64,000 nucleotides of DNA, from the NCBI GenBank assembly GCA_030248215.1, contig JASANG010004101.1:1-64000 (forward strand). Reading direction: 5' to 3'. Below, piece after piece: positions 48,298 to 61,860 of this stretch. The translations under genes and the position numbers were made by a program. The notes under the pieces were generated by a model, which saw only the letters and a program-made list of their open reading frames with translations, searched no databases and was not told where the DNA came from. Every line of letters begins with the position of its first letter. Position 1 is the stretch's first letter. Source of the stretch: Enoplolaimus lenunculus (taxonomy: Eukaryota > Nematoda > Enoplea > Enoplida > Thoracostomopsidae).

Positions 48298-51200
48298 CTG
48301 GATGATAATACATTTATAGACAGTGAACATTGTTGTGCTCAGCCTATTTCTAAAATGGACATGATGAGGTGCAGGTTTACCAGGGGATACTTTGCAAATG
48401 GTTTACTGGTAGATCCAAGGTGGACCCATCCAGGCCATGAAACCATAAAAGGGATCTATTAAACCAAAAAATTTTTATGAGTTCTAAAATGTCGTTTAGT
48501 CTGTCGCTCCGAAGATATTTTTCTCTATTTGCTCCACATGACTCTACAAATCCTTTTTTCGTATACCTCTTGCAAAAATCAACCCATTTAAAAATTTTAT
48601 GCACCCTAATTGATTTAGACATGCGGCTTTAGTATTCAAAGCTTCGTTTTGCCACTAAAATTTCATAGTAACTCACCTTGTGAGATACTTAAAATTAAAA
48701 AACAACAAACAGAATGAAACACCAAACCAAATTAGTTCCTTATGAACACCCAGTTGCACGCAGCCATTGTCGAAAAACTTGCCCAGATTTCAACGAACCT
48801 GAACGAGCGCGCAGAACAAAAGCCTATCAAATGCCGAGTTTACGGTTGACATTTTCCGAAATAAACCCTTGCGTTCGTGGCCAAACAAATCAAAAAAGAC
48901 CCCTGAAACCCATAATAAAAAGGAATCATCTCAACATATATATGTACACTATTACAGCCACAGACAATAGCCTGGATCTTTGCTTCCATATAAACGCCAT
49001 ACACTGTATAAAAGCCCAAAATATACACGTATGAACATATACGCATAGATATTATGGACTCGAACACATATAAAAACACATAATAGAGTTGGCTACGTAA
49101 CTACGGGTAGCGAGAGGTACCATACACGGGGAGTAACTTGCATATAACCCCGAAATTGAAAAAAGACTACAAAAAGCACATTGAACAAGTCAGGATTACT
49201 AGGCTGAATGCTCAAATTCAAAAATTTAACATCACTATAAACTTTTACGTCTCCAATTAATAATTCCTGGTGACATTATGTATAGTTTGTTGGCTTGTAC
49301 ATTACAAGCTAACCATATTCTTTATATATTAAACATGTATACATGAAAGCAATGTCTTATTATATACTATGCAAAATGCTATAATGCATGCACTATATTG
49401 TATATGTGTAACGCAACGCAATAATAAATACAAACAAAACTAAAATACAGAATCAACGGGTTTAAAGAGCATTGACTACTGTGAAGTGAAACCCGAATTA
49501 GAGAGAAAGACAGCAAGTCTTTTTAGTGACTTGATGAAGTAGCTAATGTAGTAATATATGGTTAGAATCGAAACAAAGCTGTGTATATGCATATATGTGT
49601 ATATGTATATATGTGTATTTGTATATATGTGTATATGTGTATATGTGTATACGTATATATAACAGTGGCATCTAAAAACGATGATATTCGGGGAATATAT
49701 TTCCTATTGAAATTTTTGAAGAAGCGAAAAAACACAGGTTTTTGAATATTAACATGATGGATTTTAGGGTTAAGAAATTTTTCTGCTCGCGACGTGTTAT
49801 ATACTCGTTAACAATTTACATACAATGATAATACCTTTCCGACATAAAATATGTTGGCTACGCCGCTTTGCATATCTTTATATATGTACAATTTTATACC
49901 ATAATAAACACGTAATTCGTATATGCGTAGCCAGAAGTATGGCCAGACCAACTGCAACAGTACTCTGTGTTTAAATCAATTTTTATCAGCTAACAATTAG
50001 TTAAAATAACGAAATAAGTTTTTTCGAAATTATTAGCTGGCTATAGGCTTTTTCGTTTTCTCAGAGTGAATACGCCCCTAATATGGTAATATATACGACC
50101 CAGATTTATATTTAGATGTGTATAGTTCTCTTGGTTCGGGCATTGCGCTGCAATCAGATGCTCGTGGGAATTTGACTGTCTATTGAAATTTAATGACCGA
50201 CCGCGCGCTGATTTGTTCGGCGTCTTCAAATTTGAAGAAAAGCATTTTCGGAGCCGCCGAGATGCAGTTTGGTTCATCGTACAAATTTGGACAACGCTAA
50301 AGCGCAGATAAGGTTTTCTGGCATTGGCTCGGCTGAGATTTTCGTTCTCAAGTTTTTTAGCTATGCTATTATAGGTGTAAAATTAGCTAAGTCTTAGATC
50401 TATAAGGTTTAATCCGAGACTCCGACCGATTCAGGCTTATATACTGGTCAGAAATGGAACCGGGTTTGGCGAGAAAATAACCGCCCCTTTTTATATGTAA
50501 GCAATGCTGGTTTTGCAGTCTCGGTGAATGGACGGTGATGAACAGGTACTTTTACAGGGTTTCGAGTTTGACTATACTTGTTTCCCAGAGGTCTAAAGTG
50601 TTTTCACGCGCGTTGCATGCTCATTTACAAACATCATTCGCGGGAGTTTGGTTTTTGCTTATTCTATGCCGTTCCATTTATTTTCAAATGTCGCAAATTT
50701 TAAATTATTACATTATATTAAATGTATATATTTAAATTTTGCAGTTTGCCAGAAACAATATTGGTTTTGTCAGGTTCGTCTTCTCGGCGAAGCGGTTTCA
50801 CATCAATATACCCTGGATAATGTGTTCTGGTTTGCGATCGTTTAAATTTGAAAAGGATTTTTGCACCAAAATTTGGTAAACTTATGGTTTTTAAGGAGTA
50901 TATAAATGCATCGATGCCATTAATCTGGTCACACTGCAAATGGACTGACGGGGAGAACCCGGTAAAATGGTTAAGAGACAAAGCGAGCGACAAAAAAGGA
51001 GGCTGTATTTAACAAAAGTACCTGCGTGCATCAGGCACCGGTAAACATATAACAACGCGCAAAATGTCGCGTGACACGGTAATAAATTTTCCGTTGTTTC
51101 ATGTCTAAAGAAACAATTGATTTTTCAGTTTGAGACCAGCGTGATATAGGCCACTACAGCGGATAGAACAAATCTGAGTATAATGTCGGTTCATGTTACA

Positions 51201-52018
51201 ACTGAGACAACCAGAAATACGTTCTGTTCGTGTTGATTCGACGTCAACATATAATTTTGCTATCTGAATAGCAGTTATATGGACAAAATCGGAATGTCAC
51301 ACGACATTGGCTTATAAACGTTGGATCTCCAGTAATCATCGAATACAAACTGCCACGAACATTTATGGTAATCTGATATTTGAAATTCTACCGAATATCG
51401 CAATGCAGGACAATGTAATTTGCCCGGACGAATAAAAACAAAAAGGCATAGAATGTAGCTTTGAGTGATTTCGAATACTGAATTAGCTTCTATTTTTTTG
51501 TTTCTGGCTAAATTTTGTCTAAATATATTCTTAAGTATAAATAATTCAAACTTTATATTTTAGTATCTATGGTATTTTGTAAGACATTAAGGCTCGTTTT
51601 CTATAATCTTGCAGACATTTTCAAACATGTCATATGATACTGACGGACAGCATTTCGAATTATGATATTGCAGTACAAACAGTGAATGTCGCATCAGGAC
51701 GGCAGACAATTCAAATATTTTGAATGTTACAGCGGAGCAACGTACAGACAAAATGTTTCCAGTTATTGCAATAGGGACAAACCATGTTTTAAAGTTAGCT
51801 CCTTAACGTGAACCCCGCATAAGTTTCTACTATAAAACATTGTAAAATTTGCAATTATAGTTGTTTGACAACTATCAACACTTTTTTAATCAATTTGCAG
51901 CAAAGGTCAATTTTACGGTTGTCAAACGTAACATAAACGCCAAGCCTGTATCCAGACCTAAGCCTAACCCTAAACGTACAACTCTAAAGCCTTCTTATAC
52001 ACTATTCCTGTTTCGCAT
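48298..52018. other. No certain gene
   Basis: Contains the microsatellite at 49,575. On the - strand at 50,170-50,280 two frames read protein-like (FFKFEDAEQISARSVIKFQ and TASRRLRKCFSSNLKTPNKS), which is typical of a short unassigned exon or chance; I do not call it. Confidence 0.4.
49575..49665. repeat. (TATGTG)n-like microsatellite
   Basis: Alternating tatatgtgtatatg units, purine-pyrimidine alternating, which could adopt Z-DNA or cruciform forms (inference). Confidence 0.85.
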
Positions 52019-52457
52019 TACTGGAGTGACCCCAACAAGAGGGGGACTGATATTTATTTGACCTCTCCAGAGGGTACCCCCCTTGTTATTCGGTTTCGGA
52101 CTGTTTATTTTTAACCAACGCTCCGCAGCCCTTCGTTACTGATATATATCCGGTACTGCAATTATCCGTTGAATCAAACGTTTATTTGCCTTGTGTCAAT
52201 AGCTTGATCGATAATACATGGTTATACTCAGGAATGCACTTTCAAAATTTAAGTACGCTTTTAAGTTTCGAATTCTATGTTTGGTCGTGGAGTCATTTAT
52301 GCTCTACAATTAGGGTGAATTGACATTTATGAACTCTAATTAGGGCTTAGGGACTCTATCCGCTTACGGACTCTTATTAGGGATACAGACTCCTATTGAT
52401 TCGGACTCAAAATGGGGACCCCCTCTAATTACCCCCTCTTATTCGGGTCAATACAAT
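52019..52457. mobile_element. MITE family A, full copy 3
   Basis: Opposite orientation to copy 1. Ends tactggagtgacccc and attcgggtcaatacaata. Same internal blocks (gacctctccagagggtaccc, gatatatatccgg, gaatcaaacgtttatttg). Confidence 0.85.
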
Positions 52458-54729
52458 AATGTGTGACGCCTTTAAAGGTTACGTAAAAGCTTTGCTACCG
52501 GGTTTGGCAACTGCACAAGTACTTTTATCATCAAATGCTGGTTTGTTGCGTATCGCTTCTTATTGGCTAAAAGCAACAAAAAACTAACTGAGATTTGAAA
52601 CGGAAAAGCACATCAATACTCCTCAGACTGGCTGCAAAGAAAAGATATATTTTTACCTGCACTATGGTCATTTGTTTTCGCGAAAACGTTTGAACGCGTT
52701 TTTTGCTCGATTACTTTATCTTATTTGGGATATTATATTGATTTTCAGATTTTAGCATTAAAAGATAAACCGTACTCAATCTTGCTACCAGTTTTCGCAG
52801 CGAGAACTTGCAGCTGTAACTTCATATGCAAGTTTGTTCGAAAACGTGTTCACCAGTCTTTCAGCTGCCATTAGTTTAATTCTATCCGTTCGTGTCACGT
52901 GTATGAACGACCACGGTACTGAATTGTTTAGACCAAAATTGTAAATGCTTACATTGCAAAAAATTGCAGTTGCAAAATGCAGCACGTTTCAATATTTATA
53001 TCATTTTAAAACATCCTTTACACAAATAAATTGAACATGTTTACCAATTATTACGCTTAAACACAGAGGAATATTTTCATAAAGCATGAAGGTCCACTGC
53101 GGCTCGACGGTCAAGCTCCTATAGCTGTTGGTGATAGTAAACGGCGCACACTCAAATATTCAAAACTTGTGTAATGGCTTGAACCTTAGATCTCGGATAA
53201 AACCAAATAATCATGTGAGAAACAGTTTGTAAACATCAAGTTTGTGTGCTTTTAAATACCTGAGGCGATCATGCTTCTAAAATGCAATTTTATAATGTTA
53301 GTTTGAATTCTAACTTTAAACGAGAGTTCAGCGGCATGAAATTTCAAGAACGATGAGTTACGTAACAAAATATGTAGTAAACAAAAGTAAACTCTGAAAC
53401 ACCGGTTAAATCATCGTTGTAGTCTGTAAACAGAAGCACCATTAGCCCACTCAAACCCGGACGACTAAAACATTCTACGCTAAAAATTACCCATTATATG
53501 AACGATATATTGGGTGAACCCAGCACTTCATTGAGACCCCTTTCCAATTAATAAGCAAAAGTCCCTTTGTGTCTTTCCAAGCTAATTATTACAATCTTTC
53601 GTTTTTGAAGGGACCAGCCCATGTGAGCAACGAAACCTTCAATGGTTTTCTAAAACATATTTCCATCAATAAATATATGTTAGATGAGATAAAGTGAACA
53701 AACGAATACATAAACAATTATGAAGTGCCATACACAAACTAAATTCTTGCCCATATGCATGGTCAAAATGACCATCGCCAGCCAAAGTTCGAAACACGAA
53801 AACCAGTTCGCATCTCAGATTTGAATCTGTGAGTTGTGCCAGGTTCTGGTTGGCAAATAGAAAATAAAATTGAAAAGTTAAGCTTACCAAAGCCAGTCGT
53901 AAAGTACGCTCACATTTCTATTTAAAAGACCACAAGAGAAATGAACAGAAAAGAAAAAGAAAGCAAGGAGACTCTTCGACAGACTCAGAGAAATAGAAAG
54001 AAAATAAAATACAGAATGAAAGTGCACCACGAAGAAAGAAAAGGTAGAGGCGGACAAAAGGGAACGCAGAAAATGCACCAGTGGTCAGAAGCTCTTATAA
54101 TCATGGCCCAAAACATTAATTTCTGCAAGTAGCTACAACAAACTGTATTCGCCGTTTACATATTGACAACAGTTGACCGATCCTGTTAGGAAAATTTTCA
54201 AACGCATTGCGAAACATTTTTATTTGTACCACGGCTCATATAGTTAATAGTCGTGCTACAACCATCGTGTCTTTAGGGCAAAACTGTTCGGTACACTTAA
54301 AGCCCGGTTAACGCACGCCCCGTGCCTTTTGATGCACGGTTAATGTGCGCTGCAGCGTGCCTTAACTGTGCTTCAAATGTGCCGTATTTAACTCTCAGGG
54401 TACAAACTCAAGTTTTTAACGGACTGCCGAATTCGAGTACTTACTCAAAGAATGCTGTGTAAATGGGGCCAAGCTTACATTTAAATTTAAATTTATTTGC
54501 ATGAATGAAATTGGTATGAGTATACATGTTGGCACAGATCGATATGAAGAACTCCAAAAAATACCAAATCTTCTCGAGTAGTGTTAAGCGATATTCCCAT
54601 CTAAGGTAACAAGCAAAGATTCCCCTGAGTTAAAGTGTGGGAAATTTTACTTAATCTGCAGGCTCGGTATGCAAGAGAGTGGTGCATATAAAGCCATTTA
54701 GAAGTGGCGCGTTGGGAGTTCTCTCGTTT
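52458..54729. other. No gene seen
   Basis: AT-rich. The frame 53,941-54,132 encodes a Lys/Glu/Arg string from a purine-rich run and is rejected as a gene. Confidence 0.5.
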
Positions 54730-54934
54730 TACACTGCAAAAAATGGTAAGTCAAATTGACTCTCTACGAAATAGGCTTTTCGGGTCTACACAAAATGAGT
54801 CAAATTCGACTCGGCCAGAGTCAAATTCGACTCACTGACCGACTAGGACGGGTCGAACTTGACTCACAGTTTGTGTAGTCAGGAAAACCCCATTTTGGAG
54901 AAAGTCAATTTGGCTCACCATTTTTTGCAGTGCA
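54730..54934. mobile_element. MITE family B, independent copy
   Basis: Inverted ends tacactgcaaaaaatggt and accattttttgcagtgca. The interior has the same aggctttt...gagtcaaattcgac structure as the arm copies, so the family is mobile and dispersed. It lies 22 bp before a family A element. Confidence 0.75.
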
Positions 54935-54956
54935 CTATTGGGTTTTTGTTCCGACA

Positions 54957-55413
54957 TACTGCAGTGACCCGAATAAGAGGAGGGACTGATATTTATTTGG
55001 CCTCTCCAGAGGGTACCCCCGCTTGTTATTCGGTTACGGACTGTTATTTATTTTTAACCCACGCTCCGCCGCCCTTCGTTACTGATATATATCCGATACT
55101 GCAATTATCCGTTGAATTAACGTTTATTTGTCTTGTGTCAATAGCTTGAGCGATAATATATACAAGGTTATACTAAATAATGTACTTTCAATATTTAAGT
55201 ACGCTTTAAAGTTTCGAACTCAAATTATTTGGTCCTAGAGTCATTTATGCGCTACAATTAGGGCTAATTGACATTTATGAACTCTAATCAGGGTTTAGGG
55301 ATTCCATCCGCTTACGGACTCTTATTAGGGATACGAACTCCGTTTGATTCGGACTCAAAATGGGGACTCTCCCCTCTTATTACCCCTCCCCTCTTATTCG
55401 GGTCAATACAGTA
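54957..55413. mobile_element. MITE family A, full copy 4
   Basis: 457 bp. Ends tactgcagtgacccgaataa and ttattcgggtcaatacagta. It is the best preserved copy and lies next to a family B element. Confidence 0.87.
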
Positions 55414-58192
55414 CGTGCACTCGGACATCGCTCTCGCGCTGTGCAGGTGACTCAAGAACTCGCGCAGTGCACTCGTGCCGAACTCTAACTCGTGCTATCG
55501 CACTCGTTCCTTCGTTCTTCATTCACTTGCACAACAAATAGCGATGCTCTTGTGCACATATTCGCCTCACTTCGTTCGGCTCGTCCGCATTCTTGACGCA
55601 TCGCAGCAGCGTGTGTTATTATCTCGGAAGAAAGCAAACCCGTGCTACAACTATTACTTATTTAACAAAATTATAGTTGCGGGCCTGGCTTTTTCATCAT
55701 CTGCCTCAGATTCTGAAGTTTACAAAATTTGATTGAAACTGCATATAAAAACATATTAATTTTTGTTATGGTTTTAAAAAATTCAATGCTCTTTAAGTAC
55801 AATATTATGTGTATCCAGGGCGTACGCATACAAGCAAGTATACTGGAAATAAGTACTTCCTGAAATATTTTGAACGAAGTTAAACTAGGCATTTGCACGA
55901 CACCACCTTTAAGAATATTGACGTCTAAAATTTTGGTCGCTCGCTACGCTTAATCAGCAAACTCTATGGTTGCTACTCGAAGTCAGTTACTCTGTTGAAA
56001 TGAAATCATGGCTATTCTGCTGACGTACGTCAAAGAATTAACACGATTCGATTACTTTGAGACATACTAAGACAACCGTTTCGTGCTTGACTATATTGAA
56101 ATTTACCAAATTATGTAGTTCCGATATGTAATGAAATTGGTTTGACGAGATTATGATTAAATTAGTTAATCCAATTACATTAAATAATACTTATATTGAA
56201 ATCAAACCACGTAGGTGTGTTTTACAAAACAATTTGAAGACTACGACTTAAGTCAATCTTTGAGTAAAAATTACATGGAGCGAACAGTCCCCGCCGAGTC
56301 AAGTATATCATTTTAAGTTTCAACTAAACACTTATGGTACCAATTTTTAAATAGACAAACTAAAATCTACATTAAGAATATCTTGATTAAATCAATGAAC
56401 GCAGGTAAAATCGCATTTTAGCAAAAACAAATTTAAACGAAGTCTTTGAAACCAAAGTTGCGTTATTAACATAAAATGGAAATGTTCTAAAACCTTTTCG
56501 ACAGTGTAAAAATTATTTTAGAGTAATCGTTTTGAAATATCTTAATGTTCATTCATTTCTAACGATCAAAAATGTTGCAAATATTAAATTTCGTAACAAA
56601 GATACGGTATCTCGCATGCCGCGTTTAAAATTGCATTATTTTCGTCCGTGCAACTGCGCGATTTAATTATAAAAGCTATCTCTGTCTATCAGATAATTAT
56701 ATGCTTGTGATGAAAGAGTTTTATAAAATTTGACAGTTGATTTCTGTTAATTTTTTACAATAAAATTCAATTAAATACACCTAAAGGCGGTTTTAATGCT
56801 ATAGGACTGACACTGACTACACTGACTGATCAAGGAGACTACAGAAAGTAATAATCTTCCAAACATGACAACGAAAGCAATAGTTTCTATCGCGTAATTT
56901 AATACTTTCTTTGGTGTTAGGTCCTTTCCTGTAAAAACTATAGATGATACGATCTGCAAATCATCGCAAACACTGCGCGAAATTACATATAATGCACCGT
57001 GTTTAAGTTTTATAAGTTTTATTTCGCATTTGCCAAGTAAAAGTTTTTTTACTTGTGGTGGGGGTTTTGAGCACTGATGGATTTATATAAACCACCCACA
57101 TCTGAGTGTCCCAATTTGAAGACAAAATACAGGAAGTGATCGGTCGATTCACTGTGTACCATGACGTTTTCAATGTTAGGGGCCCGATTTCCAAACACTT
57201 ATAGAGCCCATCGCCAGTTAGCAGCCAGTTCCTTCAAACTGACGTACGTTGCGCTGTCTTTTGACCCTCTTCATTTATATGTTGATTCGTAGGAAACAAG
57301 ACTTATCACCAACTGTTGATCGGTGCTACTTTCATTAGAGAATACGGACTTATATAGATTGAGTGTATAAAAGCTATAAAAATTATAAATTTGAAATGTT
57401 TCCTAAAACTTACTTTGCATCTGCAGGCAGTAACAGATCGGTTTCTTCCACTTCAGACGAATCGTAAACAAACGTTTCTACAAACGAACTTTTTGAGCCA
57501 CCAAACGATACTCTAAACAACAGAGCGACATTCTCAGCTGTGAATAACACCGATCACCAGTTAGTAACAAAGTTTTCAAACAGGCGAAAAGAAATAGCAG
57601 TGGTGTGTTGTATGGGACATCTAAAACTAACTGGCTGTGTACTCAATAGGGAAAAGTGATAAATTACAACTTGGAATCAAAAATAGGTCAAATATTTAAA
57701 AATTGCTGAACCCAAATAAGTTTCTGCCTCAAATTTTATCCAAAAATATAATCTTCCAAGAGCAGACACTGCAAATTTTAGGTTAAAATTGAGACAAGTT
57801 TAATCTTATATACAGCTCTGTACCTGCTCAGCAATTTGCAAAAACAGAAATTTCAACTCCTGAGACGTCAATTAAATATACCTTTTAAGACCGTTTAATC
57901 GTGCAGACTTTGATTGGCAGCCGGAATTCATACCGAAAAGATTAATCTCTAAATAAAAATTCTTTATTGTAATGCCCGAAGTAAACGTCAACGCATTGAG
58001 GGAACATCACTGAGAAATACTAAGTTAAGAAGTGTTCCATATTATATTGAATTTACAAAATTAAGAAATTAATACGGCTATAAATCCCATAGAATATAAG
58101 ATTAAAAAGTTGCTATTATATATGAACAGCAATTTGCTTTGTCTTAGTTGTCCATGGAAGCGCAACCCATGTTTTCATAAAATAAAGGATCT
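55414..58192. other. No gene seen; ctcg-rich patch at the start
   Basis: 55,415-55,625 is a GC-richer patch with irregular gcactcg / actcgt words, possibly a decayed tandem repeat. The remainder is AT-rich with no recognised feature. Confidence 0.45.
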
Positions 58193-58393
58193 GGCCCATG
58201 TATAGAACAGGGCAAAAACAGTAGTATAAGCATATTCCTAAGCCTAAGAGTAAGCCTAAGCCTAGCGTATGGATAAGCCTTTTCGTACGCCAAGCCTAAG
58301 CCTAAGCTTAAGCAAAAATATTCGTCTAAAGCTTAAACTGACTCTATTATAGCCCCACCGGAAAACGATCCAGCGCTGTTCTATACATGGGCC
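58193..58393. mobile_element. MITE family C, independent copy
   Basis: About 200 bp with ends ggcccatgtatagaacag and ctgttctatacatgggcc, an almost perfect inverted pair. The middle is two blocks of cctaag hexamers in direct orientation, then ttaagc-type hexamers. A lone end of the family is at about 59,513-59,532. Confidence 0.75.
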
Positions 58394-61046
58394 GTGAACT
58401 TTAACAAATTAGAATAATGCTTTTCACAATTTGGTACACTATTAGGTGTGGTAGTCCGTTTGTACGGCCGCTAAAAAGTTACCCAATTTAGTACGTAAAG
58501 TTTTATTGTGGATTCTGCATGAATATGCCAACTGCATTGTTTTATATCTATAAACCAATAAAAATCATTTCTATCCATTTCCAACTCCAATAATTTGAAT
58601 ATTATTCATTGTAGGTTATGTAGTTTTTTTGCCGTCTGAAATAAGAAGTGGCGCAGAAGTTGAGCCAATAACGGGGGTCACATGCGCGCGTGCACAATTC
58701 ATAACGGTGGATGAAATCACGAGGAAGCGGCGAATCGAGCAAGAATCCAAATGCTATTTTGGTATCTTCTAAGGTTTTGTCTCGTGTACAAAATTGTCGG
58801 ATTGCAAATTTGGGAGGCGGGTTTTCCCGGCCCCAGGCTAATACGCCACTGAAAATGATGTGAGCATTCGTGCGTAAACCATGATTGATACACGGCATAC
58901 ACAGTATTTGACATTTTCTATAATATATAACTGCCCTTTATCTTGTCAGAATTTGCACTGTTTTTTTGTTCCCAATTCACAGTTTAGTTTATTGGGATTA
59001 ATTTTTACACGCTTGCTAAAGTTCAAAGCTCATGAAAAACCGGGAATAAAGGCACAAAAACCGTTGCAGAGTAAAATAAATGATTCTGTTTTCAGGAAAA
59101 AACGTTAATCATGAGTTACTGTAACGTTCAAGCTTGTTTTATTTTTTACGTTTAAACCTTAAAATTAAGAGTTTGCCGTATACTTTCTGCTAGTAGCGTT
59201 CAATGACATACTGGGAAGACCGAATTTTATATTGTGTATTACTCTGAAAGCTGACAATGAAAATTTAAAATGCGCAACCTTTTACGGTTACGCTATACTT
59301 TTCACGTGGGGTAACGGACGACGCCGGACGTCATCAAGAGGTCTGCGCCGCCACTAGAATGACGCAAAAAATTCCGATAGTGCACGCGTGGGTTAAGTTT
59401 AACATAATTGACCATAAGCGAAACCGAGTCTTTCTCGCGTAGTTAATGAAAGGTCTTGCGGGTGTGGACTCCTCCTAGTGCGAAATACTAGCTACGTCAT
59501 TCCTGAGAGATCATGTTCTATACATGGGCCAAGTTCACGATGGTTGTATACCGCAGAATTTAGGCAGACATCAACAAGTTATTTTTTATACAGCGGCTAA
59601 TTACAGTAGCGGACCATCAAGTTGTAGGAGTTCAAATTATATCTATTAATTTTTAAATAAATCAAGTGTCGCAGTTTTTAATTTTCATTCACGAGGCCAG
59701 GGATTGCTTGGGGGTAAAGAACACCTAATAAACCAAAATACGCTTTGCGACTGCTGTAAATGAATATGACTCAATTTTGTCTTGCTTGTCGCTTCGTTGT
59801 TGCGTAGATAAAAGCACGTCTTAAGTGAAAATTCTGACGACGCGTCTGTATTTTTCACTTGCACATTCTTTCATGCGATTCGTGCAATGTTGAATAAATG
59901 CGGAAAAAAATTATATGAAATTTGTCGTTTTATAGCAGATCATTGTAAAACTCAGGTTGTCAGAAAACAGAACATAAACGACACAAATCTATAAAATTTA
60001 AGCTTCTGCTGATTAAGTATTTTCAGTTTTCACCCGTAAATGCGGTATTAAAACTTGTACTCGACTGAATTGGACAATGGTTAAGTAATTGTAATCGTAG
60101 TCTTGAACGGCTTTGCCTAAACATTTTGGGCGTCCGTACGGGAGGCAAGTGAATTCCGTCTTTTTTATGATCATCAAGCGTCATGTTTAAATTGGCTAGT
60201 TAATACATAGCTTACAACTTTCATGATTGGTTGCTGCTTATAGTACCAGCAAATTTATAGTTTCTGAAAAGACCCTTGGCTAGTACATAAGTCATTTCGT
60301 TTGGTCTAAAGTCAAAACCTAAGTATTTGAATACTACACTTGATCATGAATCTTTAAGCAAAAACAAAGTCCGCTCTGTTATCTGGATCCGCAATTTGGT
60401 TAAAAGACGGGTCTTTAAACGAATCTATATTTCTGCAAACACGGAAAAAATATTAAATTTTAAATTACAACTTAAAAAAATATATACGTCATACTCAAAA
60501 ATGACAAGTAGGTATACTTTATTTAAATTTTACATACCAAAGCATAAAAAAACTTGGTTTATTTATTTCACTATAACACGTCCTATGGGACGTCATATAA
60601 GCAAGTCATCCGACAGTGGAAAAAGTTTCAAAATGACTTTTTTGGACACGCAACCTAACCAATATTGCACTTGTTAAATTTTGAGCATCTTAAATTTGTT
60701 GGCAAAAATATGCGCCACCCGGAACTCTTTTGGGAAATACGAAAAAACATATAGAAGAACCATCTTGAATTGTGAATAATATTTTTGGAATCACACTACG
60801 TAATACTCTTTCACCTTACACACGCGTAGGAATTAGGCCCTTTTTCCAGCTTGAACCTTCAGTATTGCACAAATTGCCTATTCTTAACCTCCGATTTTCT
60901 CTACACCTGATTGTTGGGAATACTTTCAAAGACAAATATAAATTTTTGTATCCTCGATGAATAAAACTTTATTTGAAGGCAGACCTACGTTAAAATTTTT
61001 ACCCAACGAAACTGAGTAGATATATAAGATCTGTGTCACATTCAGA
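58394..61046. other. No gene seen
   Basis: Includes a - strand frame at 58,602-58,898 containing the common repeat-like phrase cagtggcgtattagcc (about 58,850 in - sense), probably transposon-derived, and a gacgacgccggacgtcatca patch near 59,318 that recalls the minisatellite flank at 20,520. Confidence 0.4.
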
Positions 61047-61860
61047 GTTGGACATTACCCGCGGGCACCCGCGGGTAATCGCTGGTCGGGTAAAGAATTT
61101 CAGGCGCGGGTACACCCGCGGGTAAAGATTTGAGTCACGCGGGTAAAAAATTGGCAGTTCTTACCCGCGCCAACTTTTTATGTGTTAACGTGCAAAACAT
61201 ACGTTAGTAACTAATGTAGTGACCCGAATAAATTGGGGGAACTGCCATTTATTTCGGCTCCAGAGGGTAGGTACCCCCTGTTATTATTTACGGACGGTTA
61301 TTTATTTTTAACCCGCCGTCCGCCGCCCCTTGTTACTAATATATATCTAGTATTGCAACGGTAACGGAAACGGACACCGATTTTTCCGGAAACGGATATC
61401 AGGTTACATCCTGGCAAATAGTCATCTGATATTCATACTAGCCAAATATTTATAAGAACAACGCATGTCGGTGCAATATGTAAAGCGGGGTCGTGGTGCC
61501 ATTATTCAGCTAATGAAGGGACGTGAACTACTTCGAGTAAGCTTCCATATGTTACTTACCGTGATATGGTCTGTTTCACTTCTGGTCAGATGCTGTGCAA
61601 TGTTATATCGGTGCTTCATTTAGTTGTGTTTGAAATTTTGTTGTTTCTATTAAACTTTCATGTGATAACTTCATTGGAGCGAAAGTGCAAATCACCAGCA
61701 ATCTTTAAAACTCTGGCTTAACTTCAGTCACAGATAAAAGGTGGGTCGCGGGTAGATCTTTTTAGCGCGGGTATACCCGCGAGTAAAAAATTCAGATTTG
61801 CGAGAGTTAAGCGCGGGTCGGGTAAAAAATCCTTACCCACTCAGGTCACCGCACTAAATT
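61047..61860. mobile_element. Repeat with acccgcgggtaa-type inverted ends
   Basis: The left end is rich in acccgcgggtaa units (61,055-61,165). The right end carries the inverted equivalents (61,740-61,860, gcgggtatacccgcgagtaa). About 810 bp in all, including a family A insertion. A lone related end is at about 35,690-35,755. Confidence 0.45.
61214..61358. mobile_element. MITE family A, 5' fragment inside another repeat
   Basis: Starts tgtagtgacccgaataa and breaks off after tatatatctagtattgcaac. It lies between the two cgcgggtaa-type ends at 61,047 and 61,860, so it appears nested. Confidence 0.7.

Noticed and set aside
53941-54132. Lys/Glu/Arg-rich frame
   Set aside because: Simple purine-rich run; no start context or neighbours.
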